DNA of 64,000 nucleotides from Pyrocephalus nanus (lineage: Eukaryota; Chordata; Aves; Passeriformes; Tyrannidae). A program made the translations under genes and the position numbers. The stretch is from contig CM076270.1 in assembly GCA_038380795.1 (NCBI GenBank), positions 22,088,001 to 22,152,000 of the forward strand. The letters are read 5' to 3'. Positions within the stretch are counted from its first letter, which is position 1. Every line of letters starts with the position of its first letter. The notes beneath the pieces were generated by a model. It was given only the letters and a program-made list of their open reading frames with translations. It was not told the origin of the DNA and did not search any database. Below, in pieces: positions 13,436 through 26,000 of this stretch.

Positions 13436-13559
13436 GTTCCCCCCACTGGATTATTTGCTAATCAGACTTCAGTGCAGTGGAGATAAGAGCGAGACTGTTG
13501 CCTAGCTCCCGATCCCGGAGCCAGGAGCATCACCGCGGCCGCTGCCGTCCCGCCTCTCC

Positions 13560-13595
13560 ATGGGCCCGGCGCGGCGGAGCTGTCCGAGGTGCTAG
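13560..13595 (+). other. uORF 1 (11 codons) in the candidate NYAP2 leader
   Basis: ATG at 13560 (G at +4, pyrimidine at -3, so a weak to moderate context) opens an 11-codon frame, MGPARRSCPRC, ending at TAG 13593-13595. Its stop lies one base before the tandem ATGs of the second uORF, so a ribosome ending here is next to another start. The frame is the same one that would run into NYAP2, so this TAG also bounds any N-terminal extension. Confidence 0.4.
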
Positions 13596-13596
13596 G

Positions 13597-13675
13597 ATGA
13601 TGCTGGCTGCGCGGCGGGTCAGGGCAGCCGGATTGCAGCAGGAGAGGAGCCCCACAGTCCTGCCGGCACCCAAAG
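13597..13675 (+). other. uORF 2, first-exon part (would continue 20992-21032)
   Basis: Tandem ATGs at 13597 and 13600 (A at -3 for both) open a frame of 26 codons plus one base up to the donor. If spliced to 20992 it continues for 13 more codons and stops at TGA 21030-21032. That makes 39 codons, and the stop overlaps both NYAP2 start codons. The product is rich in Ala, Arg and Pro and unlike any known domain. A role in limiting or coupling NYAP2 translation is inferred and depends on the splice junction being used. Confidence 0.4.
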
Positions 13676-13773
13676 GTAGGCTTGCTCTTTGTTCGACAAT
13701 TCCTGATTAATCAACAACAGCACCAGCGGAGCCAGGCATCCGGGAGAGAGCAAGCCTGCCTGTGGTCGCGGGG

Positions 13774-13858
13774 GAGAGAGAGAGAGAGAGAGAGAGAGAC
13801 GATGCCACGAGCCAGACTGCTTCAGACCTTCGTATTTGAGCGGCAATGAGAGAGAGAG
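13774..13858. repeat. (GA)n microsatellite pair
   Basis: Thirteen GA units (13774-13799) and a second run of about five units (13848-13858) lie just downstream of the candidate exon 1 donor. GA tracts beside CpG promoters are common in vertebrates and often bind GAGA-type zinc-finger proteins. No function is shown here. Confidence 0.9.
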
Positions 13859-14439
13859 CGTCTTTCCTTGCTGCAAGAAGCCATTTGGATAGGATATTTG
13901 CTGTTCCTTATATTCCTTCCTTTTTGTCTCCACGGAACATATTCAAATGAGGCACCTTAGAAATCTCTGTGTTAGTGCATATGATGGTGCTGTAATCGTC
14001 TGTGTTGTAAAGTGGGTAAAAATCATCCAGTTTCTTCTCTGCTGGACCTCAAAGCAGGGTGTTGTTTATACCCTCCCATTATCCATACCCTCTCTTCTCT
14101 GAATGTGGATTTAAAGAAGCAAGCACCTGTCTTTTCTTCCCACTGCATTTTTTTTTTTCTAAAAAGCCAAACTTTCCATGCCATTTTAATCATACGTTAA
14201 GAAGATCTGTAACATAACACATTGACTTGCAGTGATGTCGAATTCTACAATCTGGGCAATTCTGCCAGCAAGATTTAATGCACTTTAACTGAAGAAAAAA
14301 ACCTGAGCCTAACTGAAAATCTGTTTCTTATGGTGCTGAAATATCCCTTCCGACTGCACTGAGATAACCACAGGAAAGGGCTTTTACAGGCAAAAGTCAC
14401 CTTTGATTATTGCACTTAGTGGTCCCTGTGGACTTAGAT

Positions 14440-14830
14440 TTTGGTACGTACATGTTTTAATACAACCTATGAGCATGCTAATGAAATATGGTGCTAATTA
14501 GAATAAAAAATGATATTACAAAATTAAACAATGAATAGTCAGAATGCATAATGAGGTTGCATGTATTTTTAGAATGTATTAATCAAGCTATTGCTAAACT
14601 AAAAGCTGAAGTCTATTTAACTGGGTTTGTGTACTTCACATGTTGATTGTGCTTGTAATAGAGATGCTTTGCAGCTGAATTTTTTTGTTTGTTTGTAAAA
14701 AGCCCTGTTAAATAATTAAAACCATTCTTTCATATTTTCTGATGAATTAATTGAAATAATTTCCAACATCTCTTGATAGTTACTTATCAGACCCGCTGTA
14801 CCATTAATATTTTACAGCATATGAACATGA
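14440..14830. promoter_or_regulatory. AT-rich block with homeodomain-like words (candidate conserved element)
   Basis: This intron 1 block is dense in TAAT-type words, including GCTAATTAG at 14493-14501, ATGCATAATG at 14544-14553 and a further cluster near 14740-14760. Such composition is typical of conserved non-coding enhancers around neural genes, but AT-rich DNA also yields these words by chance. The call is tentative. Confidence 0.25.
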
Positions 14831-14946
14831 TGCTGGTGGTAGTGAAATCTCCATTTCATTTTCTTAGAGAGGAGGAAAAATAAGTCTGTCAGCAAGAAGC
14901 TCATGATTTCTTCTGAGTTCAGATGCACTCCTGTTTGCACACAGAA

Positions 14947-14985
14947 TGTGTGTGTGTGTGTATGTCTGTGTGTTGTGTAAATTTA
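14947..14985. repeat. (TG)n microsatellite, interrupted
   Basis: Seven TG units are followed by an imperfect TATGTCTGTGTGTTGTG extension. It is an ordinary dinucleotide repeat within the intron. Confidence 0.9.
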
Positions 14986-17767
14986 TTTTTTCTTGTTGTT
15001 TATAAGTCTTCTGCATCATACTGGGAAGTAAAATGTCATAACTGCACTTAGGTGCTGGCCATTCTGAACCTAGGTTTGTAACTGTCCAATATCCATGTGG
15101 TTAGGAGGATGCCTTGTTTTCCTCAGGGTATAAAAGTAATAAAAGTGTTACTGTATTGCAAAGTAAACAACAGCTTTTTACCTCCTGGAGTCATAGAGGA
15201 GTCATGGTAAGCAAAGACCTTTTCCTTTTCAGAAGGCACCTGCAAGGGAGCCAAAATTCGAGCCTTGGGGTATTTTTTTTTACTTCCTAAAACTATAGGG
15301 AACACAGCTTTTCCATAGGAGGGGTAGAACCTCTATAGAAATGAACTATTTCTTTAAATCCATGCAGTAGCATTCTCAATCTACTGAAGGAGACTCTTTT
15401 AACCTCTTGAAGTCAAGGGCTCAGCACTACTTAGCTTCAGTGATTTTTGCCCAGGTGCTGGAGCTCGTGCTGTGCAGTATAATGAGGACCAGGAATTTAA
15501 TCTGTCCCAGTCAAAATACAAAACATATTTTGTACTTCCGATTGATGGTAGTGGTTCTTAGGTTCTTTTTCTTTAAATATGTGCATATATAGTTGTCAAA
15601 TGATATACAATAGGAAACTTGGAGCCAGTTTCAGAAGATCTCTCCTCTTTGACGTTAGAATTTAATGCGTCACTGTGTGTGAAAACAGCAAAGCCATCTC
15701 ATTGTTAGGAATGAGCAGGGGATGCAACTCTTAAGAAGCGTGTCTTAGCAATATGCATCATCACATTCAAGTGCTTGGATATTTCAGATCTCACTTGATA
15801 TAAGGCATAGTTATAAGTTCTGCAAAGTAGCCTCTAGTATATTTTTACATCACTAAATTTTTCTTGGTCGCAGTGAAAATATTTTTTTTTTTTTATATCC
15901 AATACCATTAGGCCCTTACTAGTGCTGCTGTGGTCAGCAGTTTGTGAAAACTGGATATGTCTGGCCTGTCTACTTTGCTCTTATTTTCTTGCAAGCAACT
16001 AGAATGCAACAGCTCAAACTCTAGGGTTGAATGGCTGATTAGCACCCTTGATTTGTGCAGAATCCTTCTAATATAATGAATTTAGTGGAGGGAGTTGATA
16101 GGTAATGTGAAAGCAGATGTGTTCTCAAAGAGAGGAAGCAGTATTAGGGAGGGAATCAGTCAGGACTGGAGAGGTGTGTAGTAGGTCTTTATAAATTAGA
16201 TATTGGATTCAGGATTCTGGGCAACCCCCCACTTGTTTTTCCAGCCTCTGTTCTCCTACGTTAAAATTAAAAAAAGAAAAGAAAAATAAATCCCTCTGTT
16301 TTGGAAGAAGGCAATCAGTGCCTTTGTCATTACTTCAAAAAGCTCCTTCAGTTTAATGTCAGCATTGCCAGTTTTCAACGCAGCACAGCTGCAGCTTATG
16401 GCTGTCAAGCAAGCTGAAAAGCAACTGATATTTTGGGGATCCTCATGTGAATAAGAGGGAGAAGGGCATGTCTGAATCTTCACGTGTGTGGTGCTGCTTG
16501 GATACTGTGATATTGAGTCAATTACTCCTCATATTCTGAAATCAATATTTTTGCACGCTGATCATATGAAAAGGAGGAGCTTTGTGGTTTGACCAAGAAT
16601 GCTGTATATTTGGCATCAGAGCAAATAGTTAAATTAGAAGTAGGGAATGCAACAGTCTTGTGAAACACAATGCATTATGCTCCCATAGAAACTCTGTCTG
16701 AATCAATACAATGATCTTGAATTTAGTTATGTAAATATTTCTAAGTAAACCAGGAAGGGGACTGTTTGCCCTTGCCAGTAAGCCAGATGCACTGGCAGGG
16801 AAGGAAAAAAATAACCTTTCTTGCTTTACTCCTCCCATGCTGACAGCTGAAAGCACCAGCCAGGCCAGTGTGACCTGCTCTGGGCTCCTTTGCCAGTGTC
16901 CCTCTGATGTGGGGGTAGCTGGAGGGGCAGGTGTCGGTGAGAATGATGGGGTGTGATTGTGTTTTTTTTTCCTCAGTGAGATTTCACATCGTGTTAGTTT
17001 GACCTTTAAGAAGCAAAGTGAACATGATGGAGAACTACTTCTTTGTCTCCTTGTGCTCAGGTGAATTTTCAAAGACGTTCATATTCAGTGAACACTCAGA
17101 ACCAAGTTCCTCCACACAATTTTTGTTCACTTCGTAGCACGTTGACTGCAACAGCTGAATTCCAGTGCTATTCCTCTGCCCTGCTGTCTCCTTTTGTTCC
17201 TTCACAATGAGGAGGGGAAAAAAGAAAGGAGTGTCTAAACACTTTTTCAAATGGTGCAACTCCCAGTTAGAATTTTCCAGGGCTGATTGATTTCAAAAAT
17301 CAAAATTCACTGAAAGCAATTTGATTGCAAAGACTTAGGTGACTCTGTGTGGCACTTGTCACTGGCTAACAAAGTGTGAATGACCACAGTGTCAATGTCA
17401 GGGGCGCCAGAATGGTGGTGCCTCACCTACAGCTTGCATTACTTATTTAAGAACTTGCATTTGCATAGTTGTAATCAAATATAAATGTACCCTAACACAA
17501 CACTTGCCTGTGCTTCTATCTGCCCTGGCAGATGGTTAGGAATTGCTCAGTGCCTGAGTTTACCAGTCAGCAGAACCTTTGATCAAAGGTTGATGAGTGC
17601 TGTCTGCCATTTTCCAAGGAGAGGGACGGGCAGGCACTGCCTGGGACTCCATGGGCCACATGTATTGCTTGCAGCCTATTGCAGTTGTTATGCACATTTA
17701 TTAGGGTAACATGGCATTAATATCTGTAAAGAAAATTTGTCCGAGTCTGCCTCACAAGGAATATAAA

Positions 17768-17789
17768 TACTGTAAAAATGTTTACAGTA
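17768..17789. repeat. 9-bp hairpin
   Basis: TACTGTAAA at 17768-17776 and its exact complement TTTACAGTA at 17781-17789 are separated by AATG. It lies in an AT-rich stretch. About five stems of this length are expected by chance in 64 kb, so it is recorded only as structure. Confidence 0.6.
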
Positions 17790-18544
17790 ATTAGTTAAGC
17801 TTATTGCACCAGCTGTTTGCATTTTTAATCCCTAGGTACAGCATGCACAACTGTAAGCTATTGGTAAATGGGGTGAGGCTGTAAAATATCATGCATGCAG
17901 GAGGTACATGGGGTTTGTTCCAGAAAATGCTTGCTGCTTGCACAGAGGCTTTTTGGAGTTGGTGCCATATGTGCAGGTTTAAGGTTCTCAAACGTGTGTG
18001 TTCCCCAGCTACCTCCAGGAAGCACCCCAAACTGAACTGGGTGTTATGAGCATGCAAGAATCACAGTCACGAGAGGAGCTCAGTAGCTACAGTTGCTCAG
18101 TATTGTTGCAGGATTGGACCTCTGTTAGGACAAAGAATATATCTTGGTTTAGCTATTAAACAGGGTCTAAGTTTTGTCATTCTGCATGAGTTTAGTAATA
18201 GAAAACATCAGCAATAAACTAGCATATAAAGAATCTAATCAGTGCATGCAGCAGAATAAAAGCTTTTTATTTCAGTCTTTTTGCAACTGGAATGACTTTA
18301 TCTTCCTGTTCAAAAAATAAACATCATAATAAAAGGAGATTCAGTACATCCTTAGTGCCAGCTCATTTTTGACTTCCAAAGTGAAAGGAAAACAATGAGG
18401 GAAAAATATGTAGTAATGTTGCCACAAAGAGATTGTGAAGCAGATGAAGTTCTATGTCTTGGGGAAAAATGAATCAGAACTGCATTTATTGAAAGCCTAT
18501 TGAAGTTACCTTCAGTAAAAAAATTTCTAATGTATTTCAGGAGT

Positions 18545-18600
18545 AAAATCTGGTCACTGGAGAAATCAATGGCAATATTGCCATTTTCACTAGAGTGAGG
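18545..18600. repeat. second relic of the old palindromic repeat
   Basis: The stretch is centred on a perfect 18-bp palindrome, AATGGCAATATTGCCATT, at 18568-18585. The flanks AAATCTGGTCACTGG and CACTAGAGTGAGGTTT are roughly inverted to one another. The order of words matches the family of the 8615-8703 element (TCTGG-ACTG-TCAATGGCAA, then the inverse). It is a degraded, MITE-like, non-autonomous element with no coding capacity. Confidence 0.5.
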
Positions 18601-20965
18601 TTTCTCTGTTGTGCAGGTTTATTTCAGTTTAATTGAACATATGCAGAAACTAGGCTTTACCAGAAGTCCAAAATGGAAAATCCAGTACAATAGGCATCTC
18701 TTGGGAAATGGCCTGGACTTTAACCATCAAAGAGGTATTATTTAAGGAGTTCAGAGACAGTGGAGTTAGAGCTGTCTCTGCTGTTAGCACTGGCTTTAAT
18801 CAGGCAGGTTTCATGCTGTAGAGACACACTTCCAGGGAGGAGCTTTGGTAACTGAACTTACTTTTTTTTTAATCACCAAGGTTAGATATAGGCCTAAAAC
18901 AATATCTGCTGCAGCACCAGTAACACTGATAGAGTCTGTGTAGCTCACTGTCAGCGTTCCAATTCACTCCTTTGCAGATAGTGTGCCACTTATGGTGAAT
19001 ATCTGGAATGGCTGAATGCCTATTCCAACCCAGTGGAGTTCTAGTCTGTTCCAGTGTCAGAGCTGTGTGAAATGCCAGGCATGCACGTTGGGCTGAGCTG
19101 AGACCTCCTTCACTGGTTTTACCCTGCAGGGATTAGTAGGAGATGTTTATACCCATGCCTGAAAATGTTTAAAGATCACTTCAGTGACCCTGAACATCAG
19201 CCTTATGCTCGTGTTCAGGTTTAGTTGATAGAAAAGGTTGTCTGGGAGGCAGAAGAGGTAATAGGAGCAGACCCCTTGCATTCTCTGAATATTCATTTTA
19301 ACAGTCATGTCACCATTGTTGTATAGAGGTAATTTTGATGTACAGACATGGGGAACGAGAAAAAATTGTTGGTGTGCTTTTAGGGTATTAACTGCCTGAA
19401 ATCAGCTGCTTGTTGCCATTGTCACTTCAAGTAACCAAAAATGGGGGAAAAGCATTTACGAGTGGAAAACCATTTTTTTGTTTTTTTCATCCCTTGCATT
19501 CTCGTGGTCAGGCTGTGCCTGACAGCCCAGAGTGGATTGCTGGAATCCTTAAGAGCATTTTACTTATTTATTTAGAAACAGCTCCTATCCAGATCAGAAT
19601 TTTATATGTTCAGCTATGTGATAAAGATTAGAAATATGACATATCAGGAAATGGGGGTAAAGATTTTTGTAGCTCATTACACAGGAACCCTGTCCCTAAA
19701 AATCCGTGTGCAGACAGGATTCTCATTGCCTATTCAATAAGATCACTTCTAGCTGGCAAGGTTTCTCGGGCTGGTTCCGAGAAGTCACACAATCCTCCTT
19801 CGGGGAAGGCAGGAATGCTCTAGGAGTGAATAAGCAAACGTGCCTTGGGGAGCTGAGTTCAGCTGCCAGGTCTGCCTATGGGTCACTCAGTCCTTCCTGC
19901 AGCAACTCCCTGGTTGTAAGATGAGGACCCCACACAATACAGCTTAAGGTTGTCTTGTCTCTGGACCTTACAGTACTGAGTGTTTAAAATAGGGTGGCAC
20001 AACTCTATTTTTTTAAAATGAAGTTCTATTTTACTTATTAAATAAGTAGTTAATCCAATGCATAGACTTTAGAGAGAGAGAGCATATCTCTTGAAATTCT
20101 ACCTTGCCTTTAGTCTCCTATAGTATTTACTGACGTGTCAATACACCAGAGTTCTTGCAACTCCCAAGATGTCTGTTGATGAGCAGAAAATGCTTGGGGC
20201 CTTTCTGGGAGCTTTTAGGCTGCCTGCCATGGAGCCTTGGGATCCAAGTGTGTTAGCTCCATGCTGCTTAGCTGGAGGTGCTGTGAACCGAAGTGCCTGT
20301 CCTAACTGTGGAAGAAATATGGAAGTCTGGAGAATTTCAAGGCTTTAGAGTTTTGAAGGACCCAGCTCAGCTGGGATTTCTTGTCCAAGCTAATGAACTG
20401 TTGGGCAGCAGATGACAAGGGTTTATGGGCTCATATCTACATTACTGAGAAATGCAGGGAACTATTGCAAAATATTTCTTTCTAGATTTTGTACCCGGTG
20501 TAAATTTTTTTGAAGAAAAGTTTTTTTGTTTCAGAATATTAAACAGTATTTTTCACCTGAACTTTGGAATGTCCTGAAGAATAGGAATTCTGTCTGGTAA
20601 TCTGCTCTGGTGGAGCCTTATCTAAACTGTAAAAAGGACCTGTTGTCCTGTGATGAAAGCCTTCCCAGTCTAATTCAAACTGAGATTCAGGGATGCCAGT
20701 GTCAATGCAACTGATGGGTATTACAAAAAGGGAGAGGATGGGAGGAAACTTTTTTAGGATTTACAGTGTGTAATCGGATGGATCTGCATCTCCTGGAACA
20801 AGAGACTCTTGGTTTTGTCTCATCCTGAGTAATGTTCTGTGTTCTGAATTGCTTTATTATCCTTTAAACAGGTGAAAGTCTGAAAAATTGTCTCTTATGA
20901 AGATGTTAATTACAACTGACACAATCTCGCTGTCATAAACCATAAGCTATTTTCCTACTGATTAA

Positions 20966-21235
<270 letters not shown>

Positions 21236-21430
21236 TAAATATTTTGATAAAGAGATGAGTGGTCTGGCAGAGTGAATGCAAAGTGAGGGGCTCAGTCCCA
21301 GATGTGGGAAATATGTGTAGACCAGTTGATTTCTGAGCAGCTAGCTGGTAAAAGCAGTGCAGACCACTGGCCCATGTCAGGCTTCTAACTGCACGTGTTT
21401 TAACTTGTACAGACGTGATGGTGAATGGTT

Positions 21431-21454
21431 CTTCCTCCCTCCCTCCCTCTTCCC
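21431..21454. repeat. (CCCT)n-like pyrimidine repeat
   Basis: Three to four CCCT units sit in a pyrimidine-only run within the first 250 bases of the intron. Confidence 0.85.
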
Positions 21455-21720
21455 ATCTGAACATATTCACTTTGAGTTTGTGTGGCATCTTGAACAGGTG
21501 TGATTTATAACAAAAAGTTTGGGTCTCTGGAATAAGAGGTGTAGATCTAGTGAAAAATAGTTTCAGTGATTTTTAGATGAAATGTTTGTACTTTGTGCAA
21601 GGACAAATGTGTGTGTGAGCAAGACAGGGAGAGCTTCACAGGTCACAGTAAATTCTCCTTGAGCTGATGTTTTAAATCTGGCAAATTTTCAAAGCTTTCT
21701 AATAACTATCTGAGGTTTTG

Positions 21721-21743
21721 CAACAACAACAACAACAAAAAAA
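21721..21743. repeat. (CAA)n microsatellite
   Basis: Five to six CAA units end in a short A run. It is an ordinary trinucleotide repeat in the intron. Confidence 0.9.
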
Positions 21744-23699
21744 TCTATTATTTGCGATTTCCTTTCCATTCTGCGAGCACTGAAGTCAGTAACAATCTTG
21801 CAATCATTTAAAGGAAAATGGATCAAGCCCCTGATGGGCAGAACCCCATAATGGCTCTTCTTGAACAATTCCATTGATTTTTAATTGACAGTTAATGAGA
21901 GGAGCACTTGCCTGACCTGGCCTCTTGTGCCAATGGATATCAGTGAAATCGCTGCAGCCTCTTGGAGAAGAAGAGAAGGTTGAATGGAATATATATAAAT
22001 ATTTATTACATATACATTTGCATTATTTTAAAAAAAAAGGGTTTTCTTGAGGTGGGGCTAAAATTATGTAATACAGGTAAATCATCCATCGACGTTTAAC
22101 TTTTATTTGCAAATGGATGGCTTGAGCACAAACTGATAGGAGATCCTTTGAATTTTTTCCCCCACCATGAGTCTTCTGTATTTCAGTTTAAGTGATTAAA
22201 TTTTATGCTATGTCTTGGGTACTGTACATCCAGGTATAACAGACATGCTGTGCTGTGAACATTCAAGCAATGCCTCAGTAGGCTGATTATTTTGATGGAA
22301 TATTAAAAAGAAAAGAGCAGCACATACAGTTTGACAGAGGAGGGAGATAAAGGAATGTAAAGCAAAAATATGGCTGCTTTATGTTCCAGGAAGTCAAGAT
22401 TTTTAGATTGTTAGCAATTTGGTTGGAGTGATAAGAATAATGTAAATTTAAGGTGAATACAGCTAATTAGGCTGTACTCTGGCTAACCTGGTTGTATGTG
22501 TGACCATAAAGGCCACTAAGTACCAGAACAGATTTTTTTTTTTATGAAGAAGTTTCCTGGGACATGAGAGAGTAAGTTGTACACTGACCTGGTTCTTTGT
22601 AGTTTTCTGGCCAAGCTTCTCTACCTAACTTGAATGGTGGTAACAGTATTTCCTACACTGTGGTTTGTTTGTGTGGTTTTGTTTATTGATCCTGGCAAAG
22701 TGATTTGATGAAGAGCTCGGGATAAATACAGATGATTTAGGGCTGAGCCAAACCATGAAATTCTTGCTCATGCTTAAGTGATATCACTGAGTACAGAGTT
22801 CTGACCCTCAGTTACAGAGCCTGAAGACAGAAGGAATAGGATCAGCAATAGTGGGACCAGCAGCAGTGGGTTTACTAGAGGAACAGCATTTGTCTGCATG
22901 TGGATTGGAGGCATCAACATTTCCTGAGTATTGGGCTCTTCTGTGGGAAATTGTGTTTGCAGTGGTCCCCTCTGATCCCTCTCCACCTGTATTATCTCAG
23001 TAACATTGAGGGGGTAAACAATATCTGTCTGAGGAAAAAAAAGTAAGGAAAACACCTTAGGAGATCTTGAAAAACATTCTCTTCAGGTCTTTCTCTGTCT
23101 TTTTCTTATGGAAACTTGTAGAAGTAAAAAATAAAAATAGATACTTGTGATCCTTGATTAGAAAGACTAAAGGCAATGGCAGACCAAGGGAGAATATCTG
23201 ATTTGTCTGAAGGAACCGTGATGTCTGAAGTCACTTAGGCTGATTGCAGTTGAGTCTGTTCCCTGTAGTAACCTCCAGAGATTCATCTAAGACCACGTTG
23301 TCTATGGAAACATAGCAGATAGAAAAGGTAAAGTAGGATTATTGATTTCTTCTTTGTTCTGTTCTATATTCCTTAAGTCTTTACGTTATCTTGATGGATA
23401 TTTATATTACCCCTAATTCCTGATGCTGTGGCCTAGATAGAAAGTGGTGCACATGTGCAGTGATAACAGTGCTACCAGTCTGGAGAGTACCAACAGCTGA
23501 AAAAAATCTCCTTAGCAACAAGGGAGTCATCCCCTGTGATTAACTGCAGGTAGATTTTTGAGCAGGAGCAGAGGTTCCCACAAACACTTTTCTTTGGCAT
23601 ATGGGAATGAAAATAAAGCAGTAGGTACCAAGGGCTAATAGCTCAAAATTACCTGATAGTCCAATTGAATTGTTTTAGAAGCTAGTTTATAATTTTTGT

Positions 23700-23900
23700 G
23701 TTTAAAGCTATTTCAGTGTTCAGATGGTCTCTCTTAGAAGAAGGCTGGTTGTGTATATTAATAACACAATAATGAGTAATGCATTAGCTAATAAAGTGGT
23801 GGTGTTCATACACAACACTATTTGGAAGCAGCTGTTATTTACCTAAATCATCTCATAACTATGCTGAATGACTTAAGTTCATTGAAATGCATTAGTCTGA
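23700..23900. promoter_or_regulatory. candidate conserved element with homeodomain cluster
   Basis: Around 23768-23796 there is a dense run of TAAT-type words (AATAATGAG, TAATGCATTAG, CTAATAAAG), including the palindromic core TAATGCATTA. This is an arrangement suited to paired homeodomain or POU binding. The flanks have mixed composition rather than low complexity. Enhancer function is inferred only. Confidence 0.25.
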
Positions 23901-25301
23901 GCAGTTTGGAAACAAGATCTGAAAAATGACCTGGGGGGAAAAAAAAAAGTTTGATTGCACATTTTGCCTTCCAAAGGATACATTGTGTTATCTTTCCTCA
24001 GTAGCACTGGTGTACCTTCAGTGTGACCGCTGTCTCATCATGTGTGGCTCTGATAGGTTAATTGTGGGGAAAAATGTATGGATCTATTTGCAGGAGATAA
24101 ACACAGTGTATTGGATTTGGAAAAAAAAAAAAAAAGGCAACTAGTCTTTGTCTGATCTTGCTGGGCTGAGTCAGCTGATCTGATCTGAATTTCTGACCTA
24201 ATTTTAGTATGGTACTTAGCGATCATGCGGAGAAAATAAGGTTAATGTGCTGATTAGTAGCTGAGAGTAAGCCACAACAAATAAATATATATATTACCTA
24301 ACGTTTAGACCTTTTTCTTCCATCTTTTATTTGTCTGGTCGCATCCCATGACCACGTCTATTCAGGCAGCTGTGCCCAGACCAAGAGAACCTACTGGCAT
24401 ATTCCCCACAGAGCCTATAAATTGCAAATAAAGTTATGGAGCACTATCATTTTCACTGGCAATAAAGTTGCAGTCCTGTGACATGTACATTTGCCATGAT
24501 ACAGTATCTGCCTTAGGCAGCATTTCTGGGAACAGAAGGTAGATTTGCCTCAGCTATTTTGGGTGCCAGGAAAAAGGTGAGTATTGGGAGTTTATGTAGG
24601 GCATCTGTTAGAATGAGCAGTGCTTTCTGAGTCAACCATAATTGAAATACATATATTTAGGTCCTTTATTATACATTTTTTTGTGTGGATACTTCACCAA
24701 TGGCTTTCTTAATTGCACAAGTACAAAATCTTGTGAGGAACAAATAATGAATCCTCCTTCTCCAAAGGCTCAGGCAAGTTGCATTTATAGGTACTCTTGT
24801 AAGATATCTATGCTTTTAAATGTCTGGGTTCCATTTTTTAGGCATAATTCAAGGTACTGTTTCTGTCAGGGAAGTTCTTTTTTTTCTGATTTGTATCACT
24901 GTGAAGGTGTGACTGCTCTGGTGTAAAGCTGATGGTGTTACCGGGCATGAATTTCTACCTGCCAAATCCTGGACTTAGTCATCAAAATATTTACTTCTGC
25001 TGGTTTCCCTTACTTGTAGCTCATTCCCAGGACTTAAATGGCTCTGTGAAAAACCTTGTTTCTGCTTGTTGAGGGAAGTATCCAGGCAGATGCTGTCAAT
25101 AGGAGGAGCTTTTGGGAGCACTGTTCTGTGCTAAAGCAAACAGAAATGGGCCAGCCAGCCAGTGGCAGAGTTAAGCTCTTGTAGTAAAGAAGGAATTGTA
25201 ATGAACAGCTGTCATCCTAACCTCTCCTTTCTTTGGCAAATCAAGTATTGAAGACTAACTCATCAGCAAAAGTAAGATCATATTTTTTCTCTTATCTTTT
25301 C

Positions 25302-25319
25302 TTTTTTTTTTTTTTTTTT
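25302..25319. repeat. poly-T tract (T18)
   Basis: A run of 18 T residues lies inside a TTTTCT-rich pyrimidine stretch. No retroelement body flanks it. Confidence 0.95.
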
Positions 25320-25914
25320 AAAGTTGTGGAAATAATTGAATTCAGGTATTATCTGTCTTCAGTTTTCTGTGGTTCCTAGCCTTAGTTTCCTTCATGAACA
25401 AGACGAAAATTATGTGTCCTTCAGCTAAAAGTTGTGTTATCAAGCGTGGGTGACAGCAAGCAAATATAAAAATATTTCTGTGCATGGGATTATTCACTGC
25501 CAAAAGCTCTGTTCAGCTGAGAAAATGTGGGTAATATTAGACTCTATGGACATGCTCAAGTGTTTCTACCAAAAGATTTCTGCCAGAATAAAAAAATAAC
25601 CTAAGGGAAATGATTTCATCATGAACTTAATGTTTTTAATAATGTCTTGAAGTCAGAACAATAGTCTAGGTGAAAGAATTCTGAAAGCACTATTTGTTCT
25701 AGTTGAAAGTCTGTGTAGTAAATGACACATTTCTAAGTTTTCAGGAATAAATACTCAGGCTTGCTAGATTACAAAATACTTATAGCTTGACCTCAAGAAA
25801 AAGGTGAAGGAAGTGCCATAAATATTTTGGGTCATGGTGAGAGCCTTGATTGGAATACTGCAAGCACATTATTGAGATGTTATACATTACAGGCTTGTTA
25901 ACCTATTGTTATTG

Positions 25915-26000
25915 TTTTGGTGTGTTGGTGTAGGGTTTTGTTTCTTTCTCTGTGTTTTTGTTTGGTTTTGTTTGTTTTTATTTGTTTCTGTTTTTAATTA
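25915..26000. repeat. T/G-rich low-complexity stretch
   Basis: This is a degenerate mixture of TTTG, TTTTG and TTTC units spanning about 85 bases. It could be an eroded (TTTG)n microsatellite. Confidence 0.75.

Larger units (their letters stand above)
13464..13675 (+). other. candidate non-coding first exon of NYAP2 (5' UTR)
   Basis: This GC-rich segment ends in CAAAG|GTAGGC, a strong donor at 13675/13676. The 5' edge is a guess from an initiator-like TCAGACT. Joined to the acceptor at 20991/20992, the frame leading into the NYAP2 start is open back to TAG at 13593-13595 but contains no ATG. The exon would therefore be untranslated with respect to NYAP2 and the start stays at 21029. It holds two upstream ORFs. 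Other upstream or alternative first exons cannot be excluded, and no transcript evidence is available to me. Confidence 0.5.
13440..13870 (+). promoter_or_regulatory. CpG island, candidate NYAP2 promoter
   Basis: This is the only strongly CpG-rich block in the window. It has many CpG dinucleotides between about 13490 and 13640, including a GCGGCCGC octamer and GC-box-like words (CCCGCC near 13549, GGCGGG near 13612). No TATA box lies at the expected spacing. An initiator-like TCAGACT sits at 13462-13468, giving a possible start at about 13464. It lies on the gene's strand 7.3 kb upstream of the first coding exon and ends in a good splice donor, which fits a TATA-less neuronal promoter. The link to NYAP2 is inferred from position, orientation and compatible splicing. 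Confidence 0.6.

Noticed and set aside
13477..13710. 77-codon frame through the CpG island taken as a protein
   Set aside because: It opens at GTG, runs past a strong splice donor into intron, and its Arg/Ala/Pro content reflects GC-rich DNA. The splice-aware uORF reading is more plausible.
22774..23055. Minus-strand 93-residue open frame with a Leu-rich hydrophobic stretch
   Set aside because: It resembles no known membrane protein, has no splice context or promoter, and its length is ordinary for chance frames in this window.
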